Positions 9,394-17,390 of a stretch of DNA of 64,000 bases are shown here, piece by piece. The position numbers were made by a program, and so were the translations under genes. The notes below the pieces were generated by a model, which saw only the letters and a list, made by a program, of their open reading frames with translations, was not told the DNA's origin and did no database searches. Within the stretch, counting starts at the first letter, position 1. The number at the start of each line of letters is the position of its first letter. This DNA is from JBBRGK01 sp036741355 (GTDB lineage Bacteria > Chloroflexota > Dehalococcoidia > CAUJGQ01): positions 186,001 to 250,000 of the forward strand of contig DAINSK010000001.1 in the NCBI GenBank assembly GCA_036741355.1, read 5' to 3'.

Positions 9394-9427
9394 AGAGCGC
9401 CACCGGCCTCCATGGCCGTGGCGCTCT
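9394..9427 (+). terminator. Strong hairpin after nrdJ
   Basis: AGAGCGCCACCGGCC pairs with GGCCGTGGCGCTCT around a five-base loop, with one bulged C, 45 bases after the nrdJ stop. It is followed only by TCG, so the T-run is poor. The hairpin also argues against extending the next small gene upstream through it. Confidence 0.65.
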
Positions 9428-9474
9428 TCGCGTTCGCGGTTCGCCCGGACACACGCTTGCAGGAACGGTTGGCG

Positions 9475-9738
9475 ATGGGTACCTACTACGGATCGCAGAA
9501 GCCAGAGAAGGAACCGGGCGGATGTATGGAAGCGTTGATGATCTCCCGGGCTATTTTTGGAATTCTGGCGCTGCCGCTGTTGATCATGATTGGCGCTATC
9601 TTCGGCCTGGTCGTCCTGGTCGCGTTATTCAGTATCCACTGGCTTCTCGGCCTGCTGGGATTAGCGCTCATCGCCGGGGGCATTGCATTCTACGCGCGTT
9701 GGGAGCGCTCCAAGTTCCGATCTCTCGATCGCCCCTGA
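9475..9738 (+). CDS. Small membrane protein, unknown function
   Basis: An 87-residue product with a polar N-terminus (MGTYYGSQKPEKEPGG) followed by two closely spaced hydrophobic helices, ISRAIFGILALPLLIMIGAI and LLGLLGLALIAGGIAFY, and a basic end. Longer in-frame starts exist but would lie within the terminator hairpin, so this ATG is preferred. No strong ribosome-binding site is seen. No family was recognised. It may be a small inner-membrane protein with both ends in the cytoplasm. Confidence 0.6.
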   Translation: MGTYYGSQKPEKEPGGCMEALMISRAIFGILALPLLIMIGAIFGLVVLVALFSIHWLLGLLGLALIAGGIAFYARWERSKFRSLDRP

Positions 9739-9853
9739 ACGGTCTGTATCGCTTGGTATCAGTTTAGAGATGACAACAGTACACGTTCGGACGGATGCGC
9801 TGAGACAATAAATACGCGATGATATGTTCAGGTACCGGTCAGGAGGACAGGTG

Positions 9854-10087
9854 ATGTTGCAGCAGTGGCAATACATGACGCAGATCGTCGAGGCGCGTCG
9901 CCTGCAAGAGGAGTTGGACGAACTCGGATATGCGGGCTGGGAGCTGATTACAGCGCACTGGGAAGAGTATTCCTACGGTGGTCGCACCCAGCAGCAGGCG
10001 CGCTGCATTCTCAAGCGACCGCTCGAAGAGCAGACCGCCAAGCCGGACACGTATTCTTGGGAGCCGGCGGCGCTGGGCAGGGGCTAA
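9854..10087 (+). CDS. DUF4177-like small protein
   Basis: A 77-residue product starting MLQQWQYMTQIVEA with ELDELGYAGWELITAHW, the pattern of DUF4177 proteins (W-x-Y near the start, then LNELG-x-x-GWEL). The start is chosen because AGGAGG lies seven bases upstream (9841-9846); an alternative GTG sits one codon earlier. The biochemical role of the family is unknown. The C-terminus ends in a polar, low-complexity tail. Confidence 0.65.
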   Translation: MLQQWQYMTQIVEARRLQEELDELGYAGWELITAHWEEYSYGGRTQQQARCILKRPLEEQTAKPDTYSWEPAALGRG

Positions 10088-10091
10088 GACG

Positions 10092-10139
10092 ATTAGCGAC
10101 ATTGTCCGGGAAGCGGTGGACCGGTACGTGTTGAAGTAA
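10092..10139 (+). pseudogene. Possible remnant of a ribbon-helix-helix protein
   Basis: The short frame ISDIVREAVDRYVLK ends in TAA and looks like the second helix of a CopG/Arc-type DNA-binding protein, as found in antitoxins. No start codon or first half is present between it and the preceding gene. It may be the tail of a lost antitoxin, or chance. Confidence 0.25.
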
Positions 10140-10163
10140 GAGAACTGTTATGATCGACCACGT

Positions 10164-11813
10164 ATGAAAAACCGCAAGCCAAACGCCGCGCAGATCGCCC
10201 GCCAGCGCCTCGCCAAAGAGCGGGGCGCGGTCCTCAAGGACTGGGGAGGACGGTTGCCGATCGCGATCGTCTATCCCAACAGCTACTTCCTCGGTATGTC
10301 AAACCTGGGCATGCAGACCATCTACAACCTGTTCAACGACGACCCTGACGTGGTGTGCGAGCGCGCCTTCTACGACCCGCCTGCTGGTCCCGGAGTGCCG
10401 GAAGTCGTCAGCATCGAATCACAGCGGCCGTTGAACGACTTCGCCGTCATCGCATTCACACTCTCGTACGAGCTCGACTACTACAACGTCGTGCAGATCC
10501 TCCGTTCTGCACACATCCCGCTGTTCGCCGAGGAGCGGGACGGCGACCACCCGCTGGTCATCGCGGGCGGCCCGTGTATGACGACCAACCCTGCCGGTAT
10601 GGCGCCCTTCTTCGATGCGACCGTTAACGGCGAGGGCGAAGACGTCATACCGCATCTCGTCGACGCCATCCGCGACGGACTGTACGGAGACCGCGAGAAG
10701 CTGCTCGACGACCTCGCACACATACCCGGGGTCTATGTTCCGCGCCGCCCCAGGCAGCATCCCGTAGCGCGACAGTGGGTGCGCGACATCGGCGCCACGC
10801 GTTCAATGACGACGATCCTGACGCCGGAAACCGAACTCGACGATATGACCCTGATTGAAGTTGCGCGAGGCTGCGGCCGTGCCTGCCGCTTCTGTATCGC
10901 GGGGTACGTCTTCCGACCGCCACGCTATCGCCCGCTCGATGACCTGGTCAAACAGGTCGAAGAGAGCATGAAATGGACGAAGAAGGTCGGTCTGCTAGGC
11001 GCAGCCGTTGCTGACCACCCGCAGCTCGAAGAGCTGGTGGCGGCAGCGGATGAGCGCGGAGCCGCCGTCAGTATCAGCTCTCTGCGCGTGGATAACCTGT
11101 CGCCGACCGTACTCGGCGCCCTTTCAAGGGGCGGCACACGTACAGTGACCATCGCCCCCGAGGCCGGTTCCGAGCGCATGCGAACGATGATCAACAAGGC
11201 GCTCTCTGAGGACCAGATCCTGGAGGCAGCCGATAAAGTCGGATCGGCCGGCATGCGCCGACTGAAGCTGTACTTCATGTACGGCCTGCCGGGCGAAGAG
11301 GATGACGACGTCCATGCGATGGTCGCCCTCGGCAACAGCATCAAGGACCGTCTCGACGCCCATAAGAAGGGCACCACGCTGACGATGAGCGTCGGGCCGT
11401 TTGTGCCTAAGCCGGCCACGGCTTACGAAACGCAATCGATGGCCGACGAGGCCACGTTCAAGCGACGCGGCGAATTTCTGCGAAAGGGCCTGTACCGCAA
11501 GGGGATCGAGCTCCGCGGTGAGGGTCCGGCGTGGGCGCGAATCGACGACATCTGCTCCCGTGCCGACGCGCGGTTGGCCGACCTCCTGGTCGAATTGCCC
11601 GACAACACGCTCGCGTCGTGGAAGAGGGCTCTGCCAAAGCATGGCCTTGACGGTCCGTTGCCGTGGGAGGGAGAGCGTCCTCCATGGCAGGCGATCGATA
11701 GCGGCATTAAAGAGGTTTTCTTCCTCCGCGAGTGGGACCGCCATCAGCAGGCGAAACTGACCCCCGCCTGCCCGCCCGGTGACGTGACCTGCCACATGTG
11801 CGGTGTCTGCTAG
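10164..11813 (+). CDS. B12-binding-domain radical SAM protein (TIGR03960-like)
   Basis: A 549-residue radical SAM enzyme with an N-terminal cobalamin-binding-like Rossmann region (about 30-210, with YPNSYFLGMSNLGMQTIY and GGPCMTTNP). The radical SAM core begins at EVARGCGRACRFC, where Cys237, Cys241 and Cys244 form the CxxxCxxC cluster motif. KLYFMYGLPGEE is the usual later strand. The last 14 residues carry four cysteines (CPPGDVTCHMCGVC), suggesting an additional metal site. Relatives are widespread in anaerobic and deep-branching bacteria with unassigned substrates. The following yggS gene overlaps its end. Confidence 0.85.
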   Translation: MKNRKPNAAQIARQRLAKERGAVLKDWGGRLPIAIVYPNSYFLGMSNLGMQTIYNLFNDDPDVVCERAFYDPPAGPGVPEVVSIESQRPLNDFAVIAFTLSYELDYYNVVQILRSAHIPLFAEERDGDHPLVIAGGPCMTTNPAGMAPFFDATVNGEGEDVIPHLVDAIRDGLYGDREKLLDDLAHIPGVYVPRRPRQHPVARQWVRDIGATRSMTTILTPETELDDMTLIEVARGCGRACRFCIAGYVFRPPRYRPLDDLVKQVEESMKWTKKVGLLGAAVADHPQLEELVAAADERGAAVSISSLRVDNLSPTVLGALSRGGTRTVTIAPEAGSERMRTMINKALSEDQILEAADKVGSAGMRRLKLYFMYGLPGEEDDDVHAMVALGNSIKDRLDAHKKGTTLTMSVGPFVPKPATAYETQSMADEATFKRRGEFLRKGLYRKGIELRGEGPAWARIDDICSRADARLADLLVELPDNTLASWKRALPKHGLDGPLPWEGERPPWQAIDSGIKEVFFLREWDRHQQAKLTPACPPGDVTCHMCGVC

Positions 11814-12474
11814 CACCGATATTGCCAGTAATCTCGCATCTGTTCGCCGGTCGATGGAGCAGGCGGCAGAACGCGCCGGACGCGACACGTCCGGCGTGAA
11901 TCTTGTCGCGGTCACCAAGACGTTTCCAGTCGAAGCCGTTCTGGCTGCCTGGGAGGCCGGGCAAACCGAGTTTGGCGAAAACCGCGTTCAGGAGGCAGCC
12001 GCCAAGGTACCGGCTTTGGCTGCGACCGGCGCCCATCCCCGCTGGCACTTGATCGGCCATCTTCAGACAAACAAGGCCAGGGACGCGCTCAGTCTCTTTG
12101 CTATAATTCATAGCGTTGATTCGCTTCACCTCGCGGAAACGCTGAGCAGGCATGCTGCCCCCGGATATCCCGTGCTCATAGAGATCAACGTCGCCGGCGA
12201 AGCGAGCAAAACGGGAATAGCCACCGAGGCGGCGGAGGCCGCGATTGAAACAATCAGGGCGCTGCCCAACTTGAACGTGCGCGGGTTGATGACCATCGCG
12301 CCACACGTGGCGGATCCTGAGGACGTGAGGCCGGTCTTCAGGGAGTTGGCGACGATGGCGCGGCGGTTCCAACTTCCGGAAGTATCGATGGGTATGAGCA
12401 GCGACTTTGTCATTGCCATCGAAGAAGGCGCGACCATCGTGCGCATCGGCACGGCGATCTTCGGTCAGCGGTAG
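11803..12474 (+). CDS. yggS: YggS/PROSC-family PLP homeostasis protein
   Basis: Binds pyridoxal phosphate and buffers cellular PLP; it has no known catalytic reaction. The 223-residue product contains LVAVTKTFP with the PLP-binding lysine at about residue 39, FGENRVQEA, RWHLIGHLQTNKA and the C-terminal SMGMSSDFVIAIEEGATIVRIG. The GTG start lies inside the end of the radical SAM gene (11-base overlap). proC follows, and yggS-proC-yggT is a recurrent gene order in bacteria. Confidence 0.92.
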   Translation: MSASTDIASNLASVRRSMEQAAERAGRDTSGVNLVAVTKTFPVEAVLAAWEAGQTEFGENRVQEAAAKVPALAATGAHPRWHLIGHLQTNKARDALSLFAIIHSVDSLHLAETLSRHAAPGYPVLIEINVAGEASKTGIATEAAEAAIETIRALPNLNVRGLMTIAPHVADPEDVRPVFRELATMARRFQLPEVSMGMSSDFVIAIEEGATIVRIGTAIFGQR

Positions 12475-12543
12475 GGCAATCCAGCATTGAGAACTGCGGC
12501 TGCGGGGCCAACACCTATGCAGCGGGATGAAGGCGGGCTACAC

Positions 12544-13368
12544 GTGAGCACTGTTGAGACGGCTGTTGGTCGTATCGGCCTGCTCGGCGGCGGCTATATG
12601 GGCGAAGGTATCGTGCGTGGATTGGTCGCCGCAGGTCTCGCTAACCCGGGCCAGGTGCACGTGTGCGAAACCGTGCCGGTCCGCCGAGATGAGCTCGCCA
12701 AGCGCCACGGCTTTCACACTACCGACGAAGTCGCGCTGGCCACCCGCGGCGCTCGGATCGTCCTGCTTGCGGTCAAGCCCCAGGACTTCGACGGCCTCGC
12801 CCTTGACCTCGTGCACGAGTTGCACCCCGAGCAACTCGTGATCTCCATCATGGCGGGGCTGCGGATCGAGACGCTGCGAACGAAGCTGCAACACGAGCGC
12901 CTGGTGCGGGCGATGCCCAACACGCCGCTCGCCATAGGACACGGCTACACGGTCTGGACGGCAACACCGAACATCACCGAGTCCGAGTTAGCCACGGTAT
13001 CCAACATGTTCATGGCGCTGGGCGGCTCGGCATATTTCCCCGATGAAAAGTACCTGGATATGGCGACAGCCGTTTCAGGCAGCGGGCCAGCCTTCGTGAT
13101 GCTGTTCGTCGAGGCGATGATCGACGCCGCCGTGCTGATCGGATTCAAGCGCGACATGGCAACGGAGATGGTGCTGCAGACGTTCGCGGGCGCCGTACGG
13201 CTCGCGCAGGAATCCGGCGACCACCCGGTGACGTTGCGAAACGCGGTAACGTCGCCGGGCGGAACGTCGGCGGCCGGCCTGCAGGCGTTGGAACGGAGCG
13301 GTGTCCGGGCCGCAATCGCGGACGCGGTGGTGGCCGCGCATGAGCGCTCACGGGCGCTCGGAGGGTAA
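12544..13368 (+). CDS. proC: Pyrroline-5-carboxylate reductase
   Basis: Makes L-proline from pyrroline-5-carboxylate with NAD(P)H. Motifs are the N-terminal Rossmann loop IGLLGGGYMGEGIVRGL, MPNTPLAIGHG, the substrate-site segment AVSGSGPAFVMLFVEAMIDA and the C-terminal TSPGGTSAAGLQALE. The GTG used here places the dinucleotide loop about ten residues in, as in the family. An upstream in-frame ATG (12517) or TTG (12487) would add an unconserved leader. The last 29 bases overlap a possible start of yggT. Confidence 0.9.
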   Translation: MSTVETAVGRIGLLGGGYMGEGIVRGLVAAGLANPGQVHVCETVPVRRDELAKRHGFHTTDEVALATRGARIVLLAVKPQDFDGLALDLVHELHPEQLVISIMAGLRIETLRTKLQHERLVRAMPNTPLAIGHGYTVWTATPNITESELATVSNMFMALGGSAYFPDEKYLDMATAVSGSGPAFVMLFVEAMIDAAVLIGFKRDMATEMVLQTFAGAVRLAQESGDHPVTLRNAVTSPGGTSAAGLQALERSGVRAAIADAVVAAHERSRALGG

Positions 13369-13627
13369 CGAGATCAGTCATTACTTTTTGTACTTTGCCA
13401 ACATTCTGGTCTGGGTGCTATGGGTTGCTATCTTTGCGCGGGCGCTGATCTCCTGGTTCCCAATGGCTCCGGGTAGCCCGATCGTGCGGATTCTCAATGA
13501 GATTACCGAGCCGGTCCTCGCTCCATTGCGGCGCGTCGTTCCCCGATTAGGCATGGTGGACATCACACCCATGGTGGCGATGCTCGTGCTGTTCTTCATT
13601 CAGCAGGCGATCGCGTCGGCCGCCTAA
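13340..13627 (+). CDS. yggT: YggT-family membrane protein
   Basis: Small integral membrane protein of unknown role, often next to proC/yggS and linked in some bacteria to division or septum placement. Two helices are visible: HYFLYFANILVWVLWVAIFA and, after the conserved RALISWFP and NEITEPVLAPLRRVVPRLGMVDITP, a second helix ending FFIQQAIA. Only the ATG inside proC is a standard start. A GGAGGG at about 13360-13365 lies just before an in-frame ATC that would give a typical 84-residue protein. The 3' end overlaps the convergent DUF167 gene. Confidence 0.85.
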   Translation: MSAHGRSEGNEISHYFLYFANILVWVLWVAIFARALISWFPMAPGSPIVRILNEITEPVLAPLRRVVPRLGMVDITPMVAMLVLFFIQQAIASAA

Positions 13628-13910
13628 CCGCGTTCAACTGGCTGGCGATCGCGCGGTTTACGTCCGCCCCGCTCATGCCATCGACCTCGATCAGCTTGAT
13701 ACGAGAAGCGGCGCCTCCAACCACGCGGACTCGAGACGGCGCGATCTTGAGCGCTGCCGCGATCACTCGAATCAGCGCTTCGTTGGCGCGCCCGTCAACA
13801 GGAGGCGCGGCGACGCGTACGCGCAGCACCCCCTCCCGCCAGCCGTCGACTTGGTCACGCGAGGCGCGGGGGGTGAGGTGAACGTTGAGCCGCCCGTTGA
13901 TACTGGCCAT
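13596..13910 (-). CDS. DUF167/YggU-family protein
   Basis: A 104-residue basic protein with HLTPRASRDQVDGW, LRVRVAAPPVDGRANEALI and RVVGGAASRIKLIEVDG, all diagnostic of the DUF167 (YggU) family; its function is unknown. The frame remains open upstream across the recA side, but the ATG giving MASINGRLNV is the family-like start. It converges with yggT (32-base overlap) and is divergent from recA. The recA SOS box lies in the shared upstream region, so this gene might be co-regulated. Confidence 0.88.
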   Translation of the reverse strand: MASINGRLNVHLTPRASRDQVDGWREGVLRVRVAAPPVDGRANEALIRVIAAALKIAPSRVRVVGGAASRIKLIEVDGMSGADVNRAIASQLNAVRRPTRSPAE

Positions 13911-13926
13911 GAAATTAATCTCATTA

Positions 13927-13938
13927 GAACTCTTGTTC
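13927..13938 (+). promoter_or_regulatory. LexA-type SOS box upstream of recA
   Basis: GAACTCTTGTTC is a perfect match to the Gram-positive SOS operator core GAAC-N4-GTTC and lies 97 bases before the recA start. A candidate promoter overlaps it: TTGTTC (13934-13939) and TAGGAT (13956-13961) with a 16-base spacer. LexA binding here would block recA and possibly the divergent DUF167 gene. Confidence 0.75.
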
Positions 13939-14034
13939 CAAATTGTGCGCGATGATAGGATGCGAGGGCCAGATACGGAAGCTTCACCGCCCCTTTGGGC
14001 GCCATGAGGCGCAATTTGAGCGGAGTGTGAAAAG

Positions 14035-15093
14035 TTGGCTGACGATCGTGCCAAAGCCCTCGAACTGGCAATCGGACAGATCGAAAAGCAGTTTGGTCGT
14101 GGGGCTATTATGCGCCTCGGGGAGGCGTCGGCAAGGCTCAACGTCGAGGCGATATCGACTGGATCGCTTGCACTCGATATTGCGCTCGGCATTGGCGGCA
14201 TTCCACGCGGGCGCGTGACCGAGATCTTCGGCCCTGAGTCTACTGGTAAGTCCACAGTCGCCTTGAGCGTGATGGCGCAGGCGCAGAAGAACGGCGGTAT
14301 AGCGGCGTATATCGACGTCGAACACGCGATGGACCCGACCTACGCAGAGGCGATCGGTATCAAAGTCGACGAGCTTCTGATCTCACAGCCGGATACCGGC
14401 GAGCAGGCGCTGGAGATCTGCGAGGCGCTGGTACGCAGCAACGCGGTCGACGTCGTCGTTGTAGACAGCGTCGCGGCGTTGGTGCCGAGGGCCGAGATCG
14501 AAGGCGACATGGGCGATGCACACGTCGGTCTACAGGCGCGGCTGATGTCGCAGGCACTGCGCAAATTGACGGCCGCGATCTCCCGATCTCGCACATCGGT
14601 CATCTTCATCAACCAGCTTCGCGAAAAGATCGGCATCGTCTACGGCAACCCCGAAGTAACGCCCGGCGGCCGCGCCCTGAAGTTCTATTCGTCGGTGCGC
14701 ATTGACCTGCGTCGCGTCGAGACGCTGAAACAGGGTACAAACATCGTCGGCAGCCGCGTAAAGGCGAAGATCGTCAAGAACAAGGTAGCGGCGCCGTTCC
14801 GCGTGGCTGAGTTCGACATCTCGTTTGTCGGCAGCCAGATGGGCATTAGCCGCGAAGGCGACATGATCGACCTCGGCGTCGACTCGGGTTTGATCCGCAA
14901 GACGGGCGCGTTCTTCAGCTACGGCGATATCCGTCTGGGCCAGGGCCGCGAGAACGCCAAGGAGTTCCTGCGCGGTAACCAGGCGCTGGCAGATGAGATT
15001 GAGGCCGAAATACGCGCCGGCGCGGACAAGCCGAAGGCAGCAGTCAGAGTTCCCGCAGGTCTGGTGATCGACGACGAGGAGGGGCCAGAATAG
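14035..15093 (+). CDS. recA: Recombinase RecA
   Basis: DNA-strand-exchange ATPase and SOS coprotease. The 352-residue product has Walker A GPESTGKST (66-74), EHAMDPTYAEAIG, VVVDSVAALVPRAEIEGDMG, and the L2-loop region NQLREKIGIVYGNPEVTPGG. No intein is present. The start is TTG (giving MADDRAKALELA) with GGAG nine bases upstream; nearby GTG codons are out of frame. An SOS box precedes it and a hairpin terminator follows. Confidence 0.98.
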   Translation: MADDRAKALELAIGQIEKQFGRGAIMRLGEASARLNVEAISTGSLALDIALGIGGIPRGRVTEIFGPESTGKSTVALSVMAQAQKNGGIAAYIDVEHAMDPTYAEAIGIKVDELLISQPDTGEQALEICEALVRSNAVDVVVVDSVAALVPRAEIEGDMGDAHVGLQARLMSQALRKLTAAISRSRTSVIFINQLREKIGIVYGNPEVTPGGRALKFYSSVRIDLRRVETLKQGTNIVGSRVKAKIVKNKVAAPFRVAEFDISFVGSQMGISREGDMIDLGVDSGLIRKTGAFFSYGDIRLGQGRENAKEFLRGNQALADEIEAEIRAGADKPKAAVRVPAGLVIDDEEGPE

Positions 15094-15121
15094 TGGCTCG
15101 TCCCCTGTGAAACGGTGACAG

Positions 15122-15150
15122 GCCGGGCGCTACGCCCGGCTTGTTCGTTT
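15122..15150 (+). terminator. Rho-independent terminator of recA
   Basis: GCCGGGCG and CGCCCGGC form a perfect eight-base stem with a CTA loop, followed by the T-rich TTGTTCGTTT. It lies 28 bases after the recA stop. Confidence 0.85.
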
Positions 15151-15296
15151 GTCAGCTCCGGAGCGGGCGGGGTCGCAGGCTTTATCACATCGTTATCGAA
15201 TGGTGAACAGAATCCCATCACCTTACTTCAACGTATTCCATATGCTGGCATTGATGACGATGCGGTCTTGGCGCGTGCAGCGTGGCGGAGGTGGTG

Positions 15297-15644
15297 ATGA
15301 GGACGGCAGATTCGTTCGAATCGGCATCGGAACGATACCGGCAGGGCTTGCCGGGCATTGACCTGTACATCGAGCGCGGAACCGACCGCGTACCGGCCGA
15401 CGGCCGATTTTACATCGTTTTGCGGGGTGAAACCGTCGGCAGCTTCCGCTCACTGCGCTCGGCCTTGCGCAGTTACCGCGAACAGCAAGGTCTGCTTGGC
15501 TATGCGCCGCCGTCGGGTGAAGGAGCGACTGCTTTCGAACGGCTGCGGCACGAAGACCTCGAACGCGACCTCCTGCGATCGGCATCGTACTGGGCAGAAT
15601 CACATCGGTTCAGCGGCGGAGGTGGAAAACTGCGTCACCGCTGA
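15297..15644 (+). CDS. Hypothetical protein
   Basis: A 115-residue soluble product, mixed charge, containing IDLYIERGTDRVPADGRFYIVLRG and then a helical segment RSLRSALRSYREQQGLLGY. The ATG is chosen because GGAGG lies five bases upstream (15287-15291); an in-frame GTG directly precedes it. No family recognised. It overlaps the convergent methyltransferase gene by ten bases. Confidence 0.65.
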   Translation: MRTADSFESASERYRQGLPGIDLYIERGTDRVPADGRFYIVLRGETVGSFRSLRSALRSYREQQGLLGYAPPSGEGATAFERLRHEDLERDLLRSASYWAESHRFSGGGGKLRHR

Positions 15645-16219
15645 CTTCGCTGGCGACGGCGTGGGCGGCCGTGAAAGACGGCGTTTGCAAATGCGTACGT
15701 CAGTCGCTGGCGGTCAAACACCCGCTCCAGCCGCGCCACGCGCTCGCTCAGTTTTTGATCGGCGAACAGGTTGTAAGCGATCGTTCCTCCCGGCGCGAGC
15801 CGCGCCGCCAGCAAACGCAAAAACGGCAGCGCCAAAACGCCGCCGACAAGCCGGTTCCCGCGATACAGGTCGACTGCGATAAAGTCGAAACGGTCTTCAG
15901 TGTGGTGGACGTAGACGAAAGCATCGGCTTGCACGAGCGTGAGATCGGGCAGCGTAAGGCCAAACTGTTCGCGCGCCACCTCCAGCACATCACTCGATTC
16001 GTCCACGCCCGTGATGGGAAGCGGACCAAACTTACGTGTCAGCAGCTGGGCGATCGTGCCGCCCCCTACGCCGAGCAGCAGGGCGCTGGCCGGCCGATCG
16101 TCGGGTATCATGGCGTTCCAGTAGCCGGATGCAGCGTCGTCTGGATCCACCGATTGTACGACGCCGTCTACGAACAGCGCGCGCCGGCCAAAGCTGGTTC
16201 CGATTACCGGCCTGGGCAA
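15635..16219 (-). CDS. Spermidine-synthase-like methyltransferase
   Basis: SAM-dependent fold of the spermidine/polyamine synthase type. It shows LLLGVGGGTIAQLLTRKFG (nucleotide loop), ITGVDESSDVLEVAREQFG, VQADAFVYV and FDFIAVDLYRG, and the upstream ALFVDGVVQS strand pair typical of these proteins. The exact start is uncertain. The TTG used here clears the divergent gene, while an ATG at 16339 would add 40 unconserved residues and overlap that gene by 90 bases. Acceptor substrate unknown; the classic polyamine-site residues could not be confirmed. Confidence 0.72.
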   Translation of the reverse strand: MPRPVIGTSFGRRALFVDGVVQSVDPDDAASGYWNAMIPDDRPASALLLGVGGGTIAQLLTRKFGPLPITGVDESSDVLEVAREQFGLTLPDLTLVQADAFVYVHHTEDRFDFIAVDLYRGNRLVGGVLALPFLRLLAARLAPGGTIAYNLFADQKLSERVARLERVFDRQRLTYAFANAVFHGRPRRRQRSQR

Positions 16220-16249
16220 CAGCTCGCGTGGGACCGAAGGATTCGCTAC

Positions 16250-16990
16250 ATGCCGGCGACGTTGACCCACGCGGAGTTCTCCCGGCGGCGCCTGCTGCGG
16301 CTGCTCGACGATCTCGATAGTACGCCGCCGGCAGACCAAGGCGAGACGATCGCCCTACCCGCGGGTATGGAGCTACCACCACAAGCGCTTTCCGCCCACC
16401 GTGAGCGAGAGTTTATCGGAGACCATGCCCACCGCTCAGAAACCGGCGCCATGATCTTTGCCGGCCGTGAGAGCACGGTGGTCGTCTCTCCACCGTTCCC
16501 GGTAACTGAATCGATTTGCGCCGATGGTTACCGCACCGAGCCTCTTCGCGCCCTGCTCAGCCGGTCCCACCGCACCGCGGTGGTGCTGCTGCGTCTCGGC
16601 GGGTACGCGATCGGCGTTTACGAGGGCGACCAACTGGTCGCGTCGCGCAATGACTCGCGCTTCGTCAAAAACCGCCATCGCAAAGGCGGACAGTCTCAGC
16701 GCCGCTTCGATCGCATCCGCGAGAAGCAGGTCCACGAACTATTTGAAAACCTCTGTGAGGATTCTCGGCTGCGGTTGGAGCCTTACACGAACCATCTCGA
16801 TTTCCTCGTTTACGGCGGCGATCGCCACACGGTACAGTCGTTCCTCAAGGAATGCCGCTTTCTGCGAGAATACCCCGTGCCGGTGTTGCCGCGCTTTCTC
16901 ACCGTTCCGGAGCCACGGCACGAAACGTTGGAGCGGTTACCGGTGCTGCTGACCAGCAGCCGGGTAACGATGGTGGAGGAGGAACCATAA
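16250..16990 (+). CDS. acVLRF1-like peptidyl-tRNA hydrolase (ribosome rescue)
   Basis: A 246-residue protein matching the actinobacterial-type Vms1/release-factor-1-like group. Its central RNase H-like domain reads AVVLLRLGGYAIGVYEGDQL and continues to HRKGGQSQRRFDRIREKQ, with the GGQ at 146-148 where eRF1-type release enzymes keep their catalytic loop. The C-terminal YTNHLDFLVYGGDRHTVQ fits the same family. By family knowledge it would cleave nascent chains from stalled large ribosomal subunits. The ATG is preferred over a much longer frame that is antisense to the methyltransferase. Confidence 0.72.
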   Translation: MPATLTHAEFSRRRLLRLLDDLDSTPPADQGETIALPAGMELPPQALSAHREREFIGDHAHRSETGAMIFAGRESTVVVSPPFPVTESICADGYRTEPLRALLSRSHRTAVVLLRLGGYAIGVYEGDQLVASRNDSRFVKNRHRKGGQSQRRFDRIREKQVHELFENLCEDSRLRLEPYTNHLDFLVYGGDRHTVQSFLKECRFLREYPVPVLPRFLTVPEPRHETLERLPVLLTSSRVTMVEEEP

Positions 16991-17004
16991 GGCGAGCCCC
17001 GCGG

Positions 17005-17319
17005 TCACGGAGCCTGTGCGCCCGCGACAAACTCGCAGGCCGCCTTCGCCAGTTCTCCTATCTCTTCGTCCTGCTCGTCGCCGAACGGCACGAAGATCCA
17101 TTCCCGGCGGATCGACGTGCGAGGCATCGTCCAGGCGCGCCCGCCCGGTCGCGCAAGCGCAGCGGCGCGAAGCCGTTCGGGCAGGCGCATGACGAGGCCT
17201 CCCGGCTCATTGAACGCAAAGAGGCGCGCCCGCACGTAGTAACCCTCGCCGTTGAATGCGTAGCGCTTCGATACACCGGCTAAGCCCAACAGCGCCTGGT
17301 CGATTTTTGCCTCGGTCAT
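17005..17319 (-). CDS. TfoX/YjbR-like small protein
   Basis: A 104-residue protein beginning MTEAKIDQALLGLAGV and containing AFNGEGYYVRARLFAFNEPG, LVMRLPERLRAAAL and SIRREWIFVPFG. This resembles the N-terminal domain of TfoX and the MmcQ/YjbR fold. Such proteins have no settled function here. A longer in-frame ATG at 17376 lies within sequence overlapping the next gene's leader and is less likely. Family call is tentative. Confidence 0.6.
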   Translation of the reverse strand: MTEAKIDQALLGLAGVSKRYAFNGEGYYVRARLFAFNEPGGLVMRLPERLRAAALARPGGRAWTMPRTSIRREWIFVPFGDEQDEEIGELAKAACEFVAGAQAP

Positions 17320-17390
17320 CAATTTCGCCCTTGCATCGGTCGAAGGGTTCGATTGCGGAAGTGGTGCCGGAGCCATACGATCGGACCGAG

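Noticed and set aside
15671..16249. Upstream extension of the acVLRF1-like gene
   Set aside because: It lies antisense to the methyltransferase and shows no conserved motif before the ATG at 16250.
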